A DNA stretch of 35,158 nucleotides from Candidatus Brevefilum sp. (GCA_007119455.1 SKPR01000145.1:1-35158); one strand, 5' to 3'. Counted from the first letter of the stretch, positions 1-7,684 are shown. Notes: generated from the letters alone by a model not told the origin. A program made the numbers and translations.

Positions 1-255
1 GAAAACCGTGTGGCCATGATTAAAGCGGATGTGGGATTTGATTCAGCCATTGTCGACCCCCATGGTCGGGTGCTGCAAAAGGTGATCTCACCCCAGGCCG
101 GCGTACTGGCCATCCTGGTGGCAGAGGTGCCCCTCAGCCCCGGAGGCACGCCTGTCATGCGATTGGGCGATTGGGTGGGCTGGATCGCCCTGGCCGGGCT
201 GGGGGCCTTCCACCTGGCGGACATCGGGATGACGTTAATGCGATCAAGAAAATAA
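1..255 (+). CDS. lnt: C-terminal part of apolipoprotein N-acyltransferase-like protein (5' truncated by window)
   Basis: The frame is open from base 1 and ends at the TAA at 253-255, giving the last 84 residues. The order of motifs matches the end of the nitrilase-like domain of apolipoprotein N-acyltransferases: a strand reading SAIVDPHGRVL, a VPL strand, then the GTPVMRLGDW stretch (family form is roughly G-T-x-Y-x-R-x-GDW), followed by a final hydrophobic helix. In the family this enzyme adds the third acyl chain to lipoproteins in the membrane. That fits a neighbourhood with several lipobox proteins. The catalytic Glu-Lys-Cys residues lie upstream of the window and cannot be checked, so another membrane-linked carbon-nitrogen hydrolase remains possible. 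Confidence 0.6.
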   Translation, partial: ENRVAMIKADVGFDSAIVDPHGRVLQKVISPQAGVLAILVAEVPLSPGGTPVMRLGDWVGWIALAGLGAFHLADIGMTLMRSRK

Positions 256-299
256 ATCTGATGGGCGCAGGTATTGGTTTACGCTTTGGGGACTTGGTG

Positions 300-320
300 G
301 TGAATGGTGAAGGGTGATTG
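300..320. repeat. Three degenerate GTGA-type heptads
   Basis: Three consecutive 7-nt units (GTGAATG, GTGAAGG, GTGATTG) lie in the short space between two convergent genes. They match the consensus of the longer heptad array at 15413-15489, so this is probably a small dispersed copy of the same repeat family. Confidence 0.5.
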
Positions 321-394
321 TTCATCGTAAGGGCACGACAGGCGGGTGACAGCCGACCATACCCGTATCTCCGAATCGTCACCTCAACTGCGTT

Positions 395-1552
395 TCAGGG
401 TGCAGTATAGGTGATGATCAATATGATATCCTGGCCAAACCGGACCATGTCCGACACACCGTTGTTATTGGTCACCTGTTCGTTGAATTGCAACCGGAAC
501 TTCGCCCGGGGGCCGCCGGCATAACTCTGGACAGCCTCAACCAGGGCTTCTCCACCTTCTGTAGCTGTATCGAGTTCCCCGGTATTGCACCAGCGCATCA
601 AGGCGCCCAATGCTAAACCCGCAAACCAATCGCTGCTATCCAGGGTCCCATAATCCTGTTTGTACATGCGCAGGCAGCCCAGGCTGAACGGGTTCCCGAG
701 GGTATCATAATTGGTGAAATCGAACTCAACATGGGTGATGGTTGACCCTGCGGGAATTTCTGAGATATCAAAACTGATAAAGGCCTGGGACCCAACATTG
801 GCGCTGGTATCACCCACATTCCGGGGGGTTAACACCTGTCCATTTGATCGAACGCTGCCACTCTCTTCCACAACCAGTGATGCGGACATTTGGACAATCG
901 GTGGCGGCAGTACCACAACGGGGGTATCAGTCGGTGCAACGGCGACAATTTCAACCCAGAACGGACCGGATGCGAGGGCAAAGGCCTCACCCTGCGGGCT
1001 CCGCAATTCCCAGAAACCCTTATAGGTGCCGGCTGAAGCTGGTGCAACCAGGTCCACGGAGATATCAAGGGTTCCACCCGGTGCGACTGTGGAAGGTGTC
1101 AATTGCTGTGAGACCGGTCCGCCCATCTGATCGCCTGAGTTAAACACCAGCTGATAACCCGAACTCCAAGTACAGGACCCATCATTCCGCAGGCGCCAGG
1201 TCTTTGTGAAGGCCTGACCCACCATCATCTGGGTTCCGTCTGGAATGGTGACATCACTGACAAAAGAAGCCCGATTGCAGGGCTTCGTTGTGGGTGTGAT
1301 GGTGGGTTCAGGTTCTGGCGTGTCCGTAGGCATTGTTTCGGTTGTTTCTGTCGGTGTGGGTTCTTCCGTCTCATCCAAACTGGCTGAAAGGGTCGGATCA
1401 ACCAGCGCCAGTGCGGCCACCGTCTCAGCCGCAGCCGTTTGGGCAAATGATAGATCATCTTCCGCACCAAAGCCGGGCAATAAATTGCATGAGAGCATAG
1501 CCAGTGTTAAAACAAGAAATGGGAGAATCAATATTTTTATGTGTTTGAACAT
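395..1552 (-). CDS. Lipoprotein with NBR1-type Ig-like domain
   Basis: The start at 1552 is chosen because it is preceded by GCAGGAGGTTAAC (strong Shine-Dalgarno) and begins the signal peptide; an in-frame upstream extension to 1657 lacks both. The 385-residue product has a type II signal peptide with lipobox ending at Cys22, then a Thr/Pro/Glu-rich spacer (about 60-90). An NBR1-like Ig domain follows (about 92-203) with the TWRLRNDGSCTW signature and a GFWELR strand. A Pro-rich hinge leads to a beta-rich C-terminal domain (about 222-385) that resembles DNRLRE or carbohydrate-binding-like domains. It is probably anchored on the outer face of the membrane and used for binding or adhesion. The ligand is not evident. 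Confidence 0.85.
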   Translation of the reverse strand: MFKHIKILILPFLVLTLAMLSCNLLPGFGAEDDLSFAQTAAAETVAALALVDPTLSASLDETEEPTPTETTETMPTDTPEPEPTITPTTKPCNRASFVSDVTIPDGTQMMVGQAFTKTWRLRNDGSCTWSSGYQLVFNSGDQMGGPVSQQLTPSTVAPGGTLDISVDLVAPASAGTYKGFWELRSPQGEAFALASGPFWVEIVAVAPTDTPVVVLPPPIVQMSASLVVEESGSVRSNGQVLTPRNVGDTSANVGSQAFISFDISEIPAGSTITHVEFDFTNYDTLGNPFSLGCLRMYKQDYGTLDSSDWFAGLALGALMRWCNTGELDTATEGGEALVEAVQSYAGGPRAKFRLQFNEQVTNNNGVSDMVRFGQDIILIITYTAP

Positions 1553-1671
1553 GTTAACCTCCTGCAGGCATGGGAAATCCATCGAACCCCCTGGTTCCCG
1601 ATTGAATACCGATAAATCAGCCTTTCCATAAGCTAAAACTACCTTTAAAAAAGTCAAAGGCCTATTTTATA

Positions 1672-1701
1672 ATTATCACCTATTTACTTGACGGGAATCA
1701 A
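1672..1701 (-). promoter_or_regulatory. Candidate sigma70-type promoter of the NBR1-Ig lipoprotein
   Basis: Read on the minus strand, TTGATT (1696-1701) is followed after 18 bases by GATAAT (1672-1677). The predicted start would be near 1665, leaving a leader of about 110 nt before the start codon at 1552. Based on hexamer match and spacing only. Confidence 0.4.
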
Positions 1702-1784
1702 ATTAATGAAGGAATCAATTTATTCTTGAAAGATTGACCCCCTGCTGATCATTTTTCAACCTTAACGGCCAAACCTGGTTGCTT

Positions 1785-2447
1785 TCAGGGCATCAAGACC
1801 AGCCTTGGCTCGAAGAAGAAGATCCAGCTCAATACAGCAAAAACGACTCCCAGCACAATAAACAACACACCGCTGGCATGGGCTTTTATGTCATATGGGA
1901 CGTCCGCCGACCGCAGACCCGGGATGGCCTTACGCAGCAACCGCACCCCGTCCTGTGACCCTGCCTGCAGGGTGACCTCGTGGAAGCGCAATTTGACCCA
2001 GACCGCCACCTGATGACCGTTCTTAACCAGGGTCAGCACCCGTTCGAGCCTGAGACCGCCCAGGAGGCCCCGTTTCTTATCCTCCCCAAGGCTGACGTCA
2101 TAACCCTGACTGCGAAACCCCTCCGCCAAGGAGACCTCAGTCTGCTCACCGCTCAGTCCATACACCAGGTAACCCCTGAAATACACGAGACAACCAACAA
2201 CGAGGGCCAGGTCAGCAACCAGCACCAGCCACATCCGCCAGTTGCCACCGGACGCGGCTTCAACAACTGTCAGATTTTCGAGTATGGACAGCCCGTTGGC
2301 CAGGAGTAGAGGCAGAAAGATGGCCAGGTACCAGCGTCGGTTGAGGACGCTCACCGGTTTGGCTAGGATCACCACACCCATGGCAACCAGAGCTACCACC
2401 GGAATCCCAAACAGGATCAATTGAAGGGTCTTAAGGATCTCGGTCAT
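1785..2447 (-). CDS. Unknown four-helix membrane protein
   Basis: A 220-residue protein I do not recognise. Hydrophobic segments are visible at about residues 10-29, 38-59, 71-95 and 193-212. The soluble loop between helices 3 and 4 (about 96-190) is basic and contains repeated Val/Leu strands (RVLTLVKNGHQVAVWVKLRF). The protein ends shortly after the last helix. The ATG at 2447 has only a weak GGGAAAG upstream. It stands alone, with the NBR1-Ig lipoprotein gene downstream on the same strand after about 230 bases, so a shared operon is not compelling. No catalytic motif is visible. Confidence 0.75.
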   Translation of the reverse strand: MTEILKTLQLILFGIPVVALVAMGVVILAKPVSVLNRRWYLAIFLPLLLANGLSILENLTVVEAASGGNWRMWLVLVADLALVVGCLVYFRGYLVYGLSGEQTEVSLAEGFRSQGYDVSLGEDKKRGLLGGLRLERVLTLVKNGHQVAVWVKLRFHEVTLQAGSQDGVRLLRKAIPGLRSADVPYDIKAHASGVLFIVLGVVFAVLSWIFFFEPRLVLMP

Positions 2448-2591
2448 CAGAACTTTCCCGGGGGTTGTTTGGTCAGGGACATGCCCAGGAGTCTACCACC
2501 ATTTATTCCAGGGTGTTAGCTGCCTGCCGGTTGATGCAGATTAATCAATAATAGCAGCAATGAAAGTTGTGATTGGGATGCTGATCGTGAC

Positions 2592-3470
2592 TCAACTCAA
2601 ACCATCAGGGTCGGCCAGGCTCCCCGTGATCTCATACATTCTGAAATCACAGACGGGGTGAAAGCCAATTTTCTTGTAGATGCTGTTTGAAGTCGGGTTA
2701 CTGAGATCGGTGAACAGATTCACAAACTGGTAGCCCTGGTCCAGGAGATGCTGGCTGAGGTGGGCCACCAGGGCTGTGGCATACCCCTGCCGCCGGTACT
2801 CTGGCGGGGTGTAGACCCCGCCAATCGTGACAGAATGAGCGATCGGCCGTAATTTAATGGCCATTGCGCGTGGTTGTCCCTTGTTTAACCAAACAAACAC
2901 GTTATCGTTTTCCACCAATCTTTCAGCACGTTCAAGGTCCAGGTCATTGCACTTCCCGATCGCTTCTTCCTCAAAAGCCTGGAGCCACACAGCGACAGTG
3001 GGAACGTCTTCTTCACGGGCACCCCAAAACTCCCCGGGTACTTGCTCAGGCATACGTACGCGACGCAATTCATACACCCGCTGATTCATGCCGACAGTAC
3101 TGTTTTCCAACTGAAGTCCCTTCCAGGTCTGGACAAAATGATCGGCAATCTCAACGGGTCCGATCACGCCGGGAATGGCAATCTGTTCTGCTTGCAGGTG
3201 AGCGATCAGGACCGAAATGCCCACATCAAATTGATCACCTCCGGCCAGGATCAGGTTATGGGGCGGAGTCATCACCGCGACCAGGACGATCTGGCCGGAT
3301 TCATCGGTAACAGTGGCAAAAAAGGGGTTCTTAAAAGCTTCCGGATCTTTGACCAGGCGTTCGCTAACCCCCAGAATTAAATTATTGACCGTTTCCTTCG
3401 TATAAAGGAATGGCCCGGCAACCTCAAGGAATTCAAAGGCATTTTTATAAAATGACAGGTTGATGTCCAT
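2592..3470 (-). CDS. GNAT family N-acetyltransferase
   Basis: A 292-residue protein whose C-terminal half is a GNAT fold. The acetyl-CoA-binding motif A is visible as GVYTPPEYRRQGYATALV (about 219-236, with the R-R-Q-G-Y pyrophosphate loop), and the closing part reads NSIYKKIGFHPVCDFRMY (about 262-279). The N-terminal half (about 1-140) is a degenerate alpha/beta region and probably a second GNAT-like lobe, as in two-lobed GNATs. The ATG at 3470 follows a GGAAGGGAACC ribosome site. The acceptor substrate cannot be told from sequence. It is likely monocistronic, since the nearest gene on the same strand upstream is beyond 4.9 kb. Confidence 0.85.
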   Translation of the reverse strand: MDINLSFYKNAFEFLEVAGPFLYTKETVNNLILGVSERLVKDPEAFKNPFFATVTDESGQIVLVAVMTPPHNLILAGGDQFDVGISVLIAHLQAEQIAIPGVIGPVEIADHFVQTWKGLQLENSTVGMNQRVYELRRVRMPEQVPGEFWGAREEDVPTVAVWLQAFEEEAIGKCNDLDLERAERLVENDNVFVWLNKGQPRAMAIKLRPIAHSVTIGGVYTPPEYRRQGYATALVAHLSQHLLDQGYQFVNLFTDLSNPTSNSIYKKIGFHPVCDFRMYEITGSLADPDGLS

Positions 3471-3899
3471 GGTTCCCTTCCTTCTCCATCAGAAATTTGC
3501 AGATATTCTCTGGGTTGAGGGGCCTTTCTTCTATCAGCCAGTAATTACCGACCCAAGCAAAGCTAAGGTCTCAAAATAGTCACACAGAAAATCTTTTTAA
3601 TAGTTGGATGAGATGGTGTGAGATCTGTGTTCAGAAACCGCTCAACATAAGGGTTCTTTTCAATTGAGAGTATTGCACTATTATAAACAATCTTACATAA
3701 ACTTTCAACCGGTTATTAATCGATTTATTGTATGTCGAAATTCATGCGTGTAAATCACGGCTTAAAGTAAGAAGATCTCGGGTATTTTTTGGAATCAGAC
3801 GCCAGGCAGGCGACGGAAATTGACAGGTATAATGAGATCAATTAAAAATGTGGCAGACAAATTATCAATGATTTGAATCCAAAACAAAGGAGAAAAACA
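3471..3899. other. Intergenic region between divergent genes
   Basis: About 430 AT-rich bases between the divergent GNAT and amphi-Trp genes. I see no RNA gene or conserved hairpin. The only clear signal is a perfect TATAAT at 3828-3833. Confidence 0.5.
3828..3833 (+). promoter_or_regulatory. Candidate -10 box of the amphi-Trp/methyltransferase operon
   Basis: A perfect TATAAT lies 66 bases before the amphi-Trp ATG. No good -35 hexamer is present at 16-18 bases, so a weak or activator-dependent promoter is inferred. Confidence 0.35.
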
Positions 3900-4172
3900 A
3901 TGGCGAAAAAAGTCCGATTATTCAGCCGCAAAGAACCTAAAAGCCGACAGGAGGCCAGTGAGTTTTTGTCCCAGTTAAGCGAGCGGCTCGCTGAAGGCCA
4001 GGTGACCCTGCGCCAGGCAGGGGAAGACCTCAACCTGGAAATCCCCCAAAATTTGCGGATGAAGGTCAAGGTCACGAAGAAACCCGAGCGGACCAATGGC
4101 GCCCGGCACAAGATGACACTGCAGCTCATCTGGCATGAGGGCGACCAGGACGAACCCCTGGCCCTGGGCTGA
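3900..4172 (+). CDS. Amphi-Trp domain-containing protein
   Basis: The ATG at 3900 is chosen for the AAAGGAG site 8 bases upstream; an upstream ATG at 3873 has none. The 90-residue product begins MAKKVRLFSRKEPKSRQEAS and continues with an amphipathic helix (FLSQLSERLAEG), the QVTLRQAGEDLNLEIP strand pair and a terminal LIWHEGD strand containing the family Trp. This layout is that of the amphi-Trp domain, a small alpha/beta module of unknown molecular function found in many bacteria and archaea. The gene is followed after 8 bases by a SAM methyltransferase gene, so the two are almost certainly co-transcribed. Confidence 0.85.
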   Translation: MAKKVRLFSRKEPKSRQEASEFLSQLSERLAEGQVTLRQAGEDLNLEIPQNLRMKVKVTKKPERTNGARHKMTLQLIWHEGDQDEPLALG

Positions 4173-4180
4173 ACCGACGG

Positions 4181-4927
4181 ATGAGCGCACCGGACAAGGC
4201 TGAACAACCTGAGCAACGCGTTCCCCTGGCGCAGGAAGCCTACGAAAAACTGGCAGAAGCCATATCTGCCCGCATCGATACCAAGCCGCATAATGCCTAC
4301 TACGAGCGGCCGGCCACCCTCTCGCTGCTGCCGGATGTAAACGGTTTACGGGTGCTGGATGCCGGCTGCGGACCGGGGGTTTATGCCGAGATCCTGGTCG
4401 GGATGGGGGCTGAGGTGGTGGCGGTGGACGCCAGCCCAAAGATGGTGAGCCTGGCCCGAGCCAGGCTGGGCGCCCGTGCCGAACTGATCCAGGCCAGCCT
4501 GGAGGAACCCCTCGAGTTTCTGGCAGATGAGCGCTTTGATGTGGTAATCAGTCCGCTGGTGATGGATTATGTTTTCGATTGGGGGGCGACCTTTAGCGAG
4601 TTCTACCGGGTGCTCAAACAGGGGGGAATCTTTGTTTTTTCAATGGAACATCCCATGCTCAAATATGAGGACCACCGCCAGACGAGCGATTATTTTGCGA
4701 CTGAACGGGTGGAATACACCTGGCGCGGCTTTGGCCAGCCGGTGTCTGTGCCCTCCTACCGGCGGCCTTTCCAGGATGTCTTCAACACCCTGGCTGAGGC
4801 CGGCTTCCGGCTGGAACGGGTGCTGGAACCCCTGCCGACAGAAGCGTTCAAAGCTGCTGACCCGGAGGGGTATGCGGAATTGATCTGTGAGCCGGCGTTC
4901 ATGTGCATCCGGGCGGTGAAGGATTAA
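4181..4927 (+). CDS. Class I SAM-dependent methyltransferase (Methyltransf_11/25 type)
   Basis: A 248-residue Rossmann-fold methyltransferase. Motif I is VLDAGCGPGVYAE (about 58-70), followed by the acidic end of strand 2 (VVAVDASPKMV, about 79-89, ribose-binding Asp) and the motif IV region (FDVVISPLVMDYV). The C-terminal part (EHPMLKYEDHRQTSDYF onward) matches small-molecule methyltransferases with a substrate lid rather than DNA methylases; no NPPY or PC motif is present. It starts 8 bases after the amphi-Trp stop codon with only a weak ribosome site, which suggests translational coupling. The substrate is unknown. Confidence 0.88.
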   Translation: MSAPDKAEQPEQRVPLAQEAYEKLAEAISARIDTKPHNAYYERPATLSLLPDVNGLRVLDAGCGPGVYAEILVGMGAEVVAVDASPKMVSLARARLGARAELIQASLEEPLEFLADERFDVVISPLVMDYVFDWGATFSEFYRVLKQGGIFVFSMEHPMLKYEDHRQTSDYFATERVEYTWRGFGQPVSVPSYRRPFQDVFNTLAEAGFRLERVLEPLPTEAFKAADPEGYAELICEPAFMCIRAVKD

Positions 4928-4981
4928 ATTTTTAAAGATTTACAAATCATTAAAAGGGGAGAAATATGCACATCAATGTGT

Positions 4982-5941
4982 TCAAATTGTAAACCCCCGC
5001 TGTAATCGCTGGCGGTGATCATAGCCCCGGGTGTGAGTTGAAAAGTAAGCAAACAGCTTTTCGGCGTCTTCCCCGGCTGGCTTTTCTGAGCACAAAAAGC
5101 GATAAACACCCTCCCAGGTCTGGCAGGAGAAGGTCCTGGTTGTATCCTGGCGTATCAAGGGAAAAAATTTTGATGTAATCGCCTTTTCCCGAGATTCCAG
5201 AACCAGGTTCACCAGGTGAAAATCAAAGCCAAGCTGGCTGGCCATCCAGGTTCCCAGCAGCCAGAAGCGCAGCAGCTCGTATTTTTTATTACGGATAGCC
5301 ACATTTGAAAAATCAGCCTGGAAGACAGACTCATACCAGCCGGCACCACCGGATTGGTAACCAGTTCGGACAGCGGGGTTGCTAGGTGTGGTCCGGTTGC
5401 CCGAGGTGAACTTGGCTTCGATGAAAAACAGGTGGCTATCGCTCAGGACGATTAAATCCGGTTCTGAACCACGGTTAATTTGCTCGCCAAACTCGCGCCG
5501 GGCGTCTGCCAGAATCGGGTAGAGGCCATTGTCAGACTGGGAATAACCCCAGTAGCAAATCCTTGACCCCGATACCTGACGACCAGTGATCGTTGAAAGA
5601 TAGGAATCCAAAAGGTCCGTTTTTTCCAGGAAGCGGAAGACATTCCATGAGAGGGCGTCTTCGCTGTTGTTGCGCGCCATGCGGCTTTCACGTTTGGTGG
5701 TGAAGATGCGGTTCAATAAAGCCAGGTCGCTTGGGTCTGTCCACAACAGGTTCTGGCGGAAATCCGTGTATTCAAAGGTGGAAGGGGAGATGAAAATGTT
5801 GTGATCGGGGCAGATGAAGTCCGGATGTGCCCTGAAACGCATCCGCTGCCGAGGGACGATGCGCCTGCAGCCCCTGACCGGGCAGGGTACGGTGTGTTCG
5901 GTGATGGGCAAATGGGGCTTGAGGTCAAGGAAGGTGAACAT
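4982..5941 (-). CDS. Putative PD-(D/E)XK nuclease-like protein with N-terminal zinc-finger-like motif
   Basis: The ATG at 5941 gives 319 residues and lies 13 bases after the upstream gene's stop; an in-frame GTG at 5971 would instead overlap that stop by 17 bases. Neither has a strong ribosome site, so translational coupling is likely. Near the N-terminus, C20-x4-C25 and C44-x2-H47 could bind zinc. A conserved-looking SEDALSWNVFRFLEK helix (about 93-107, acidic E94/D95) precedes EPDLIVLSDSHLFFIEAKF (about 160-178). There D162 and E175-x-K177 fit the PD-(D/E)XK metal site. The C-terminal half is alpha/beta with a FHLVNLVLES strand. I do not recognise a named family. A nuclease role is inferred from the motif and from pairing with the next gene. 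Confidence 0.6.
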   Translation of the reverse strand: MFTFLDLKPHLPITEHTVPCPVRGCRRIVPRQRMRFRAHPDFICPDHNIFISPSTFEYTDFRQNLLWTDPSDLALLNRIFTTKRESRMARNNSEDALSWNVFRFLEKTDLLDSYLSTITGRQVSGSRICYWGYSQSDNGLYPILADARREFGEQINRGSEPDLIVLSDSHLFFIEAKFTSGNRTTPSNPAVRTGYQSGGAGWYESVFQADFSNVAIRNKKYELLRFWLLGTWMASQLGFDFHLVNLVLESREKAITSKFFPLIRQDTTRTFSCQTWEGVYRFLCSEKPAGEDAEKLFAYFSTHTRGYDHRQRLQRGFTI

Positions 5942-5954
5942 ATTGGTTCTTTCA

Positions 5955-7190
5955 CTATTTGCTATAGTCACTTAAATTTCCCATCTTCCTCTCCAAAACC
6001 CGCAAGACCGTTTTGCCCCCCAGCCAATCAGCGCGTTTCTTTCTACCCATATTCCTGGCATAATCCCATTTATAATGGCTGCGGTTGCGGAGATCTTCAA
6101 TGGGCGTGTTCGCGAGGGCGTTCCAACCACCTGTGAATCCGATCACGATCTTGTCCCCATGTTCCTGGCAGAGGGACACCAACTCGTCAAATTTGGCTGT
6201 CCCCGCCCAGTTTGCCTGTCGCTGCACCTGTGGTGTGCTGGCCGAAGAATACTGATGCCCCTGGTCTTTGGGTTTTTGCCTTACAATCCTGAGAAATTCT
6301 CCGCCAGGAATCCAATTGCGGCCTTCCTTTTTCCCAGTGCCCCCGCGAGCCTGATCCCATTTATAAAGCCTGTTTTCAAGGTAAACCCAGCTGCTGTTGC
6401 GCAGTTCTGTGATACCACCCATAAAGCCCACCACAATAGCATCACCTCGCTGCTCGCATAAATCAATCATCCTCTTGAAAGGCAACTTATCCTGGTAGTT
6501 TCTCCCATCAAATGTGCCTGAAGCGTGAGCATACTGGCGATTACGCGCGTGTTGCGAAGATTCATCGAGTATACACAGGCGTTGATGGATCACGCGCCAG
6601 GCATCCGGGTAAGGATCCGGGATGTCAGTTGACAGGTTTCCGAAGCTCAAGACTTTATCCGCAAATCTGACCAGCTTGTGCTGGGCACTGGCTGGCACGA
6701 GGTAGAGCAACCTGGCCTCCCGGCAGTCCGTGATCGCATCCCGGTGCGGGTCAATTCGTTTTTCAAGAATATAGCCGTACTTCCCTGATTCGATGGATGC
6801 ATCCCGCAGGATTTCAACATCACGGATGAGAAATGCCCCACCCTGACGGCGAACATCATCAAGTTTTTGGTGATAAATGGTATTTTGATCCGCATTGATT
6901 GATGTATCAGAGGTTTTTAGTTCCACGAATATGAGCATTGCGCGGGATGGGTTGATCATCAACCAGTCGATATTGGTCGATTGGCGGTTATCAGCTTTTT
7001 TAAGGGGAAATTCAGGACAGACCATGTGGATCTCACCCGAGAGATCCGGGTCATCCCTCAATGTTTCTGTCAGCACCTGTGGTAGGAACATGCTCAGAAT
7101 CGGTCCCACGGCACGCTCGATCTGCGCCTTGGGGATCATGGTGGCTTCCATGATGTGGTCCATCAAGGTCTCAATAAAGTCGGTCTGCAT
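5955..7190 (-). CDS. Putative PD-(D/E)XK nuclease-like protein with two tandem C-terminal repeat domains
   Basis: A 411-residue protein with an AAAGGGG ribosome site 6 bases before the ATG. The N-terminal domain (about 1-200) contains NIDWLMINPSRAMLIFVELK, in which D75 and E90-x-K92 fit a PD-(D/E)XK metal site; the following DVRRQGGAF and LLYLVPA strands are compatible with the fold. The C-terminal part holds two copies (about 238-303 and 334-399) of an unrecognised domain. Both copies share LC-x4-GD-x-IV-x-GF-x-GG, then YKWD-x-AR, a basic GK/RKK segment, a Trp and LR(I/V). The linker is Gln/Ser-rich. The repeats may recognise DNA or a partner. The gene is paired with the next one downstream. 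Confidence 0.6.
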   Translation of the reverse strand: MQTDFIETLMDHIMEATMIPKAQIERAVGPILSMFLPQVLTETLRDDPDLSGEIHMVCPEFPLKKADNRQSTNIDWLMINPSRAMLIFVELKTSDTSINADQNTIYHQKLDDVRRQGGAFLIRDVEILRDASIESGKYGYILEKRIDPHRDAITDCREARLLYLVPASAQHKLVRFADKVLSFGNLSTDIPDPYPDAWRVIHQRLCILDESSQHARNRQYAHASGTFDGRNYQDKLPFKRMIDLCEQRGDAIVVGFMGGITELRNSSWVYLENRLYKWDQARGGTGKKEGRNWIPGGEFLRIVRQKPKDQGHQYSSASTPQVQRQANWAGTAKFDELVSLCQEHGDKIVIGFTGGWNALANTPIEDLRNRSHYKWDYARNMGRKKRADWLGGKTVLRVLERKMGNLSDYSK

Positions 7191-7299
7191 TATTTACCCC
7201 TTTCACAAGATCCTGCCAGTATCGGTCAGTCACCCCAGGTTAAAAAGACTGTTGGTGGCGTTATCCATCATTGCATCTACCGGCGTCTGACTTTTCAAA

Positions 7300-7308
7300 A
7301 TTATAACA
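7300..7308 (-). promoter_or_regulatory. Candidate extended -10 promoter of the two-gene nuclease module
   Basis: On the minus strand the sequence reads TGTTATAAT, a perfect extended -10 (TG-n-TATAAT). Predicted transcription would start near 7293, about 100 bases before the ATG at 7190. No good -35 is needed for this promoter class and none is seen. It would let the pair be expressed separately from the YedF-like gene upstream. Confidence 0.5.
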
Positions 7309-7339
7309 TGAGGGATTCTTCAAAAAAGGTTGCTATCCA

Positions 7340-7684
7340 TCAAATTGTGATCACCTTCTCTGCCTGCATCTGGGCTTCAACGATCTCGACCATGGTCCCC
7401 CTGCTGCCCACGGCCACCTGCTCCAGCAAGTCGTAGTAGCTGAGGCAGGTGCTGCAAACCGTCAGCCGGACGCCCTTGTCCGCCAGCAGTTTGAGCAGGT
7501 GCACAACCGGCGAACCTTCTACCACCAGGTGAACGCCTTCAGCATAAAAACAGATCTCAACCGGCTTTTGTGGGGCTTCGTTGAGGGTGCGCAGGTAACT
7601 CTGCATGAGGGTTATCTGCAGTTCAGGGTCGGCCTGGCCCATCCCCTTGCGGGTGACCAGGATGGTGGTGTTTTGCTGGGTCAT
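7340..7684 (-). CDS. DsrE-fold protein resembling the C-terminal domain of YedF
   Basis: The ATG at 7684 follows CTGGAGGACAT (strong ribosome site), giving 114 residues; the open frame further upstream lacks a start signal. The sequence matches the C-terminal domain of the selenium-metabolism-linked sulfurtransferase-like protein YedF: ILVTRKGMGQADPEL at the start, FYAEGVHLVVEGSPVVHLL in the middle, then CSTCLSYYDLLEQVAVG (C77, C80) and a final VEAQMQAEKVITI. The usual N-terminal TusA-like domain is absent, and no selD or selA gene is visible nearby. A role in sulfur or selenium transfer is therefore a family-level guess. It is divergent from the methyltransferase at 7789. Confidence 0.8.
   Translation of the reverse strand: MTQQNTTILVTRKGMGQADPELQITLMQSYLRTLNEAPQKPVEICFYAEGVHLVVEGSPVVHLLKLLADKGVRLTVCSTCLSYYDLLEQVAVGSRGTMVEIVEAQMQAEKVITI

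Noticed and set aside
4928..4981. Terminator downstream of the nuclease pair
   Set aside because: Only a 5-bp CACAT/ATGTG stem without a T-run is visible, too weak to call.
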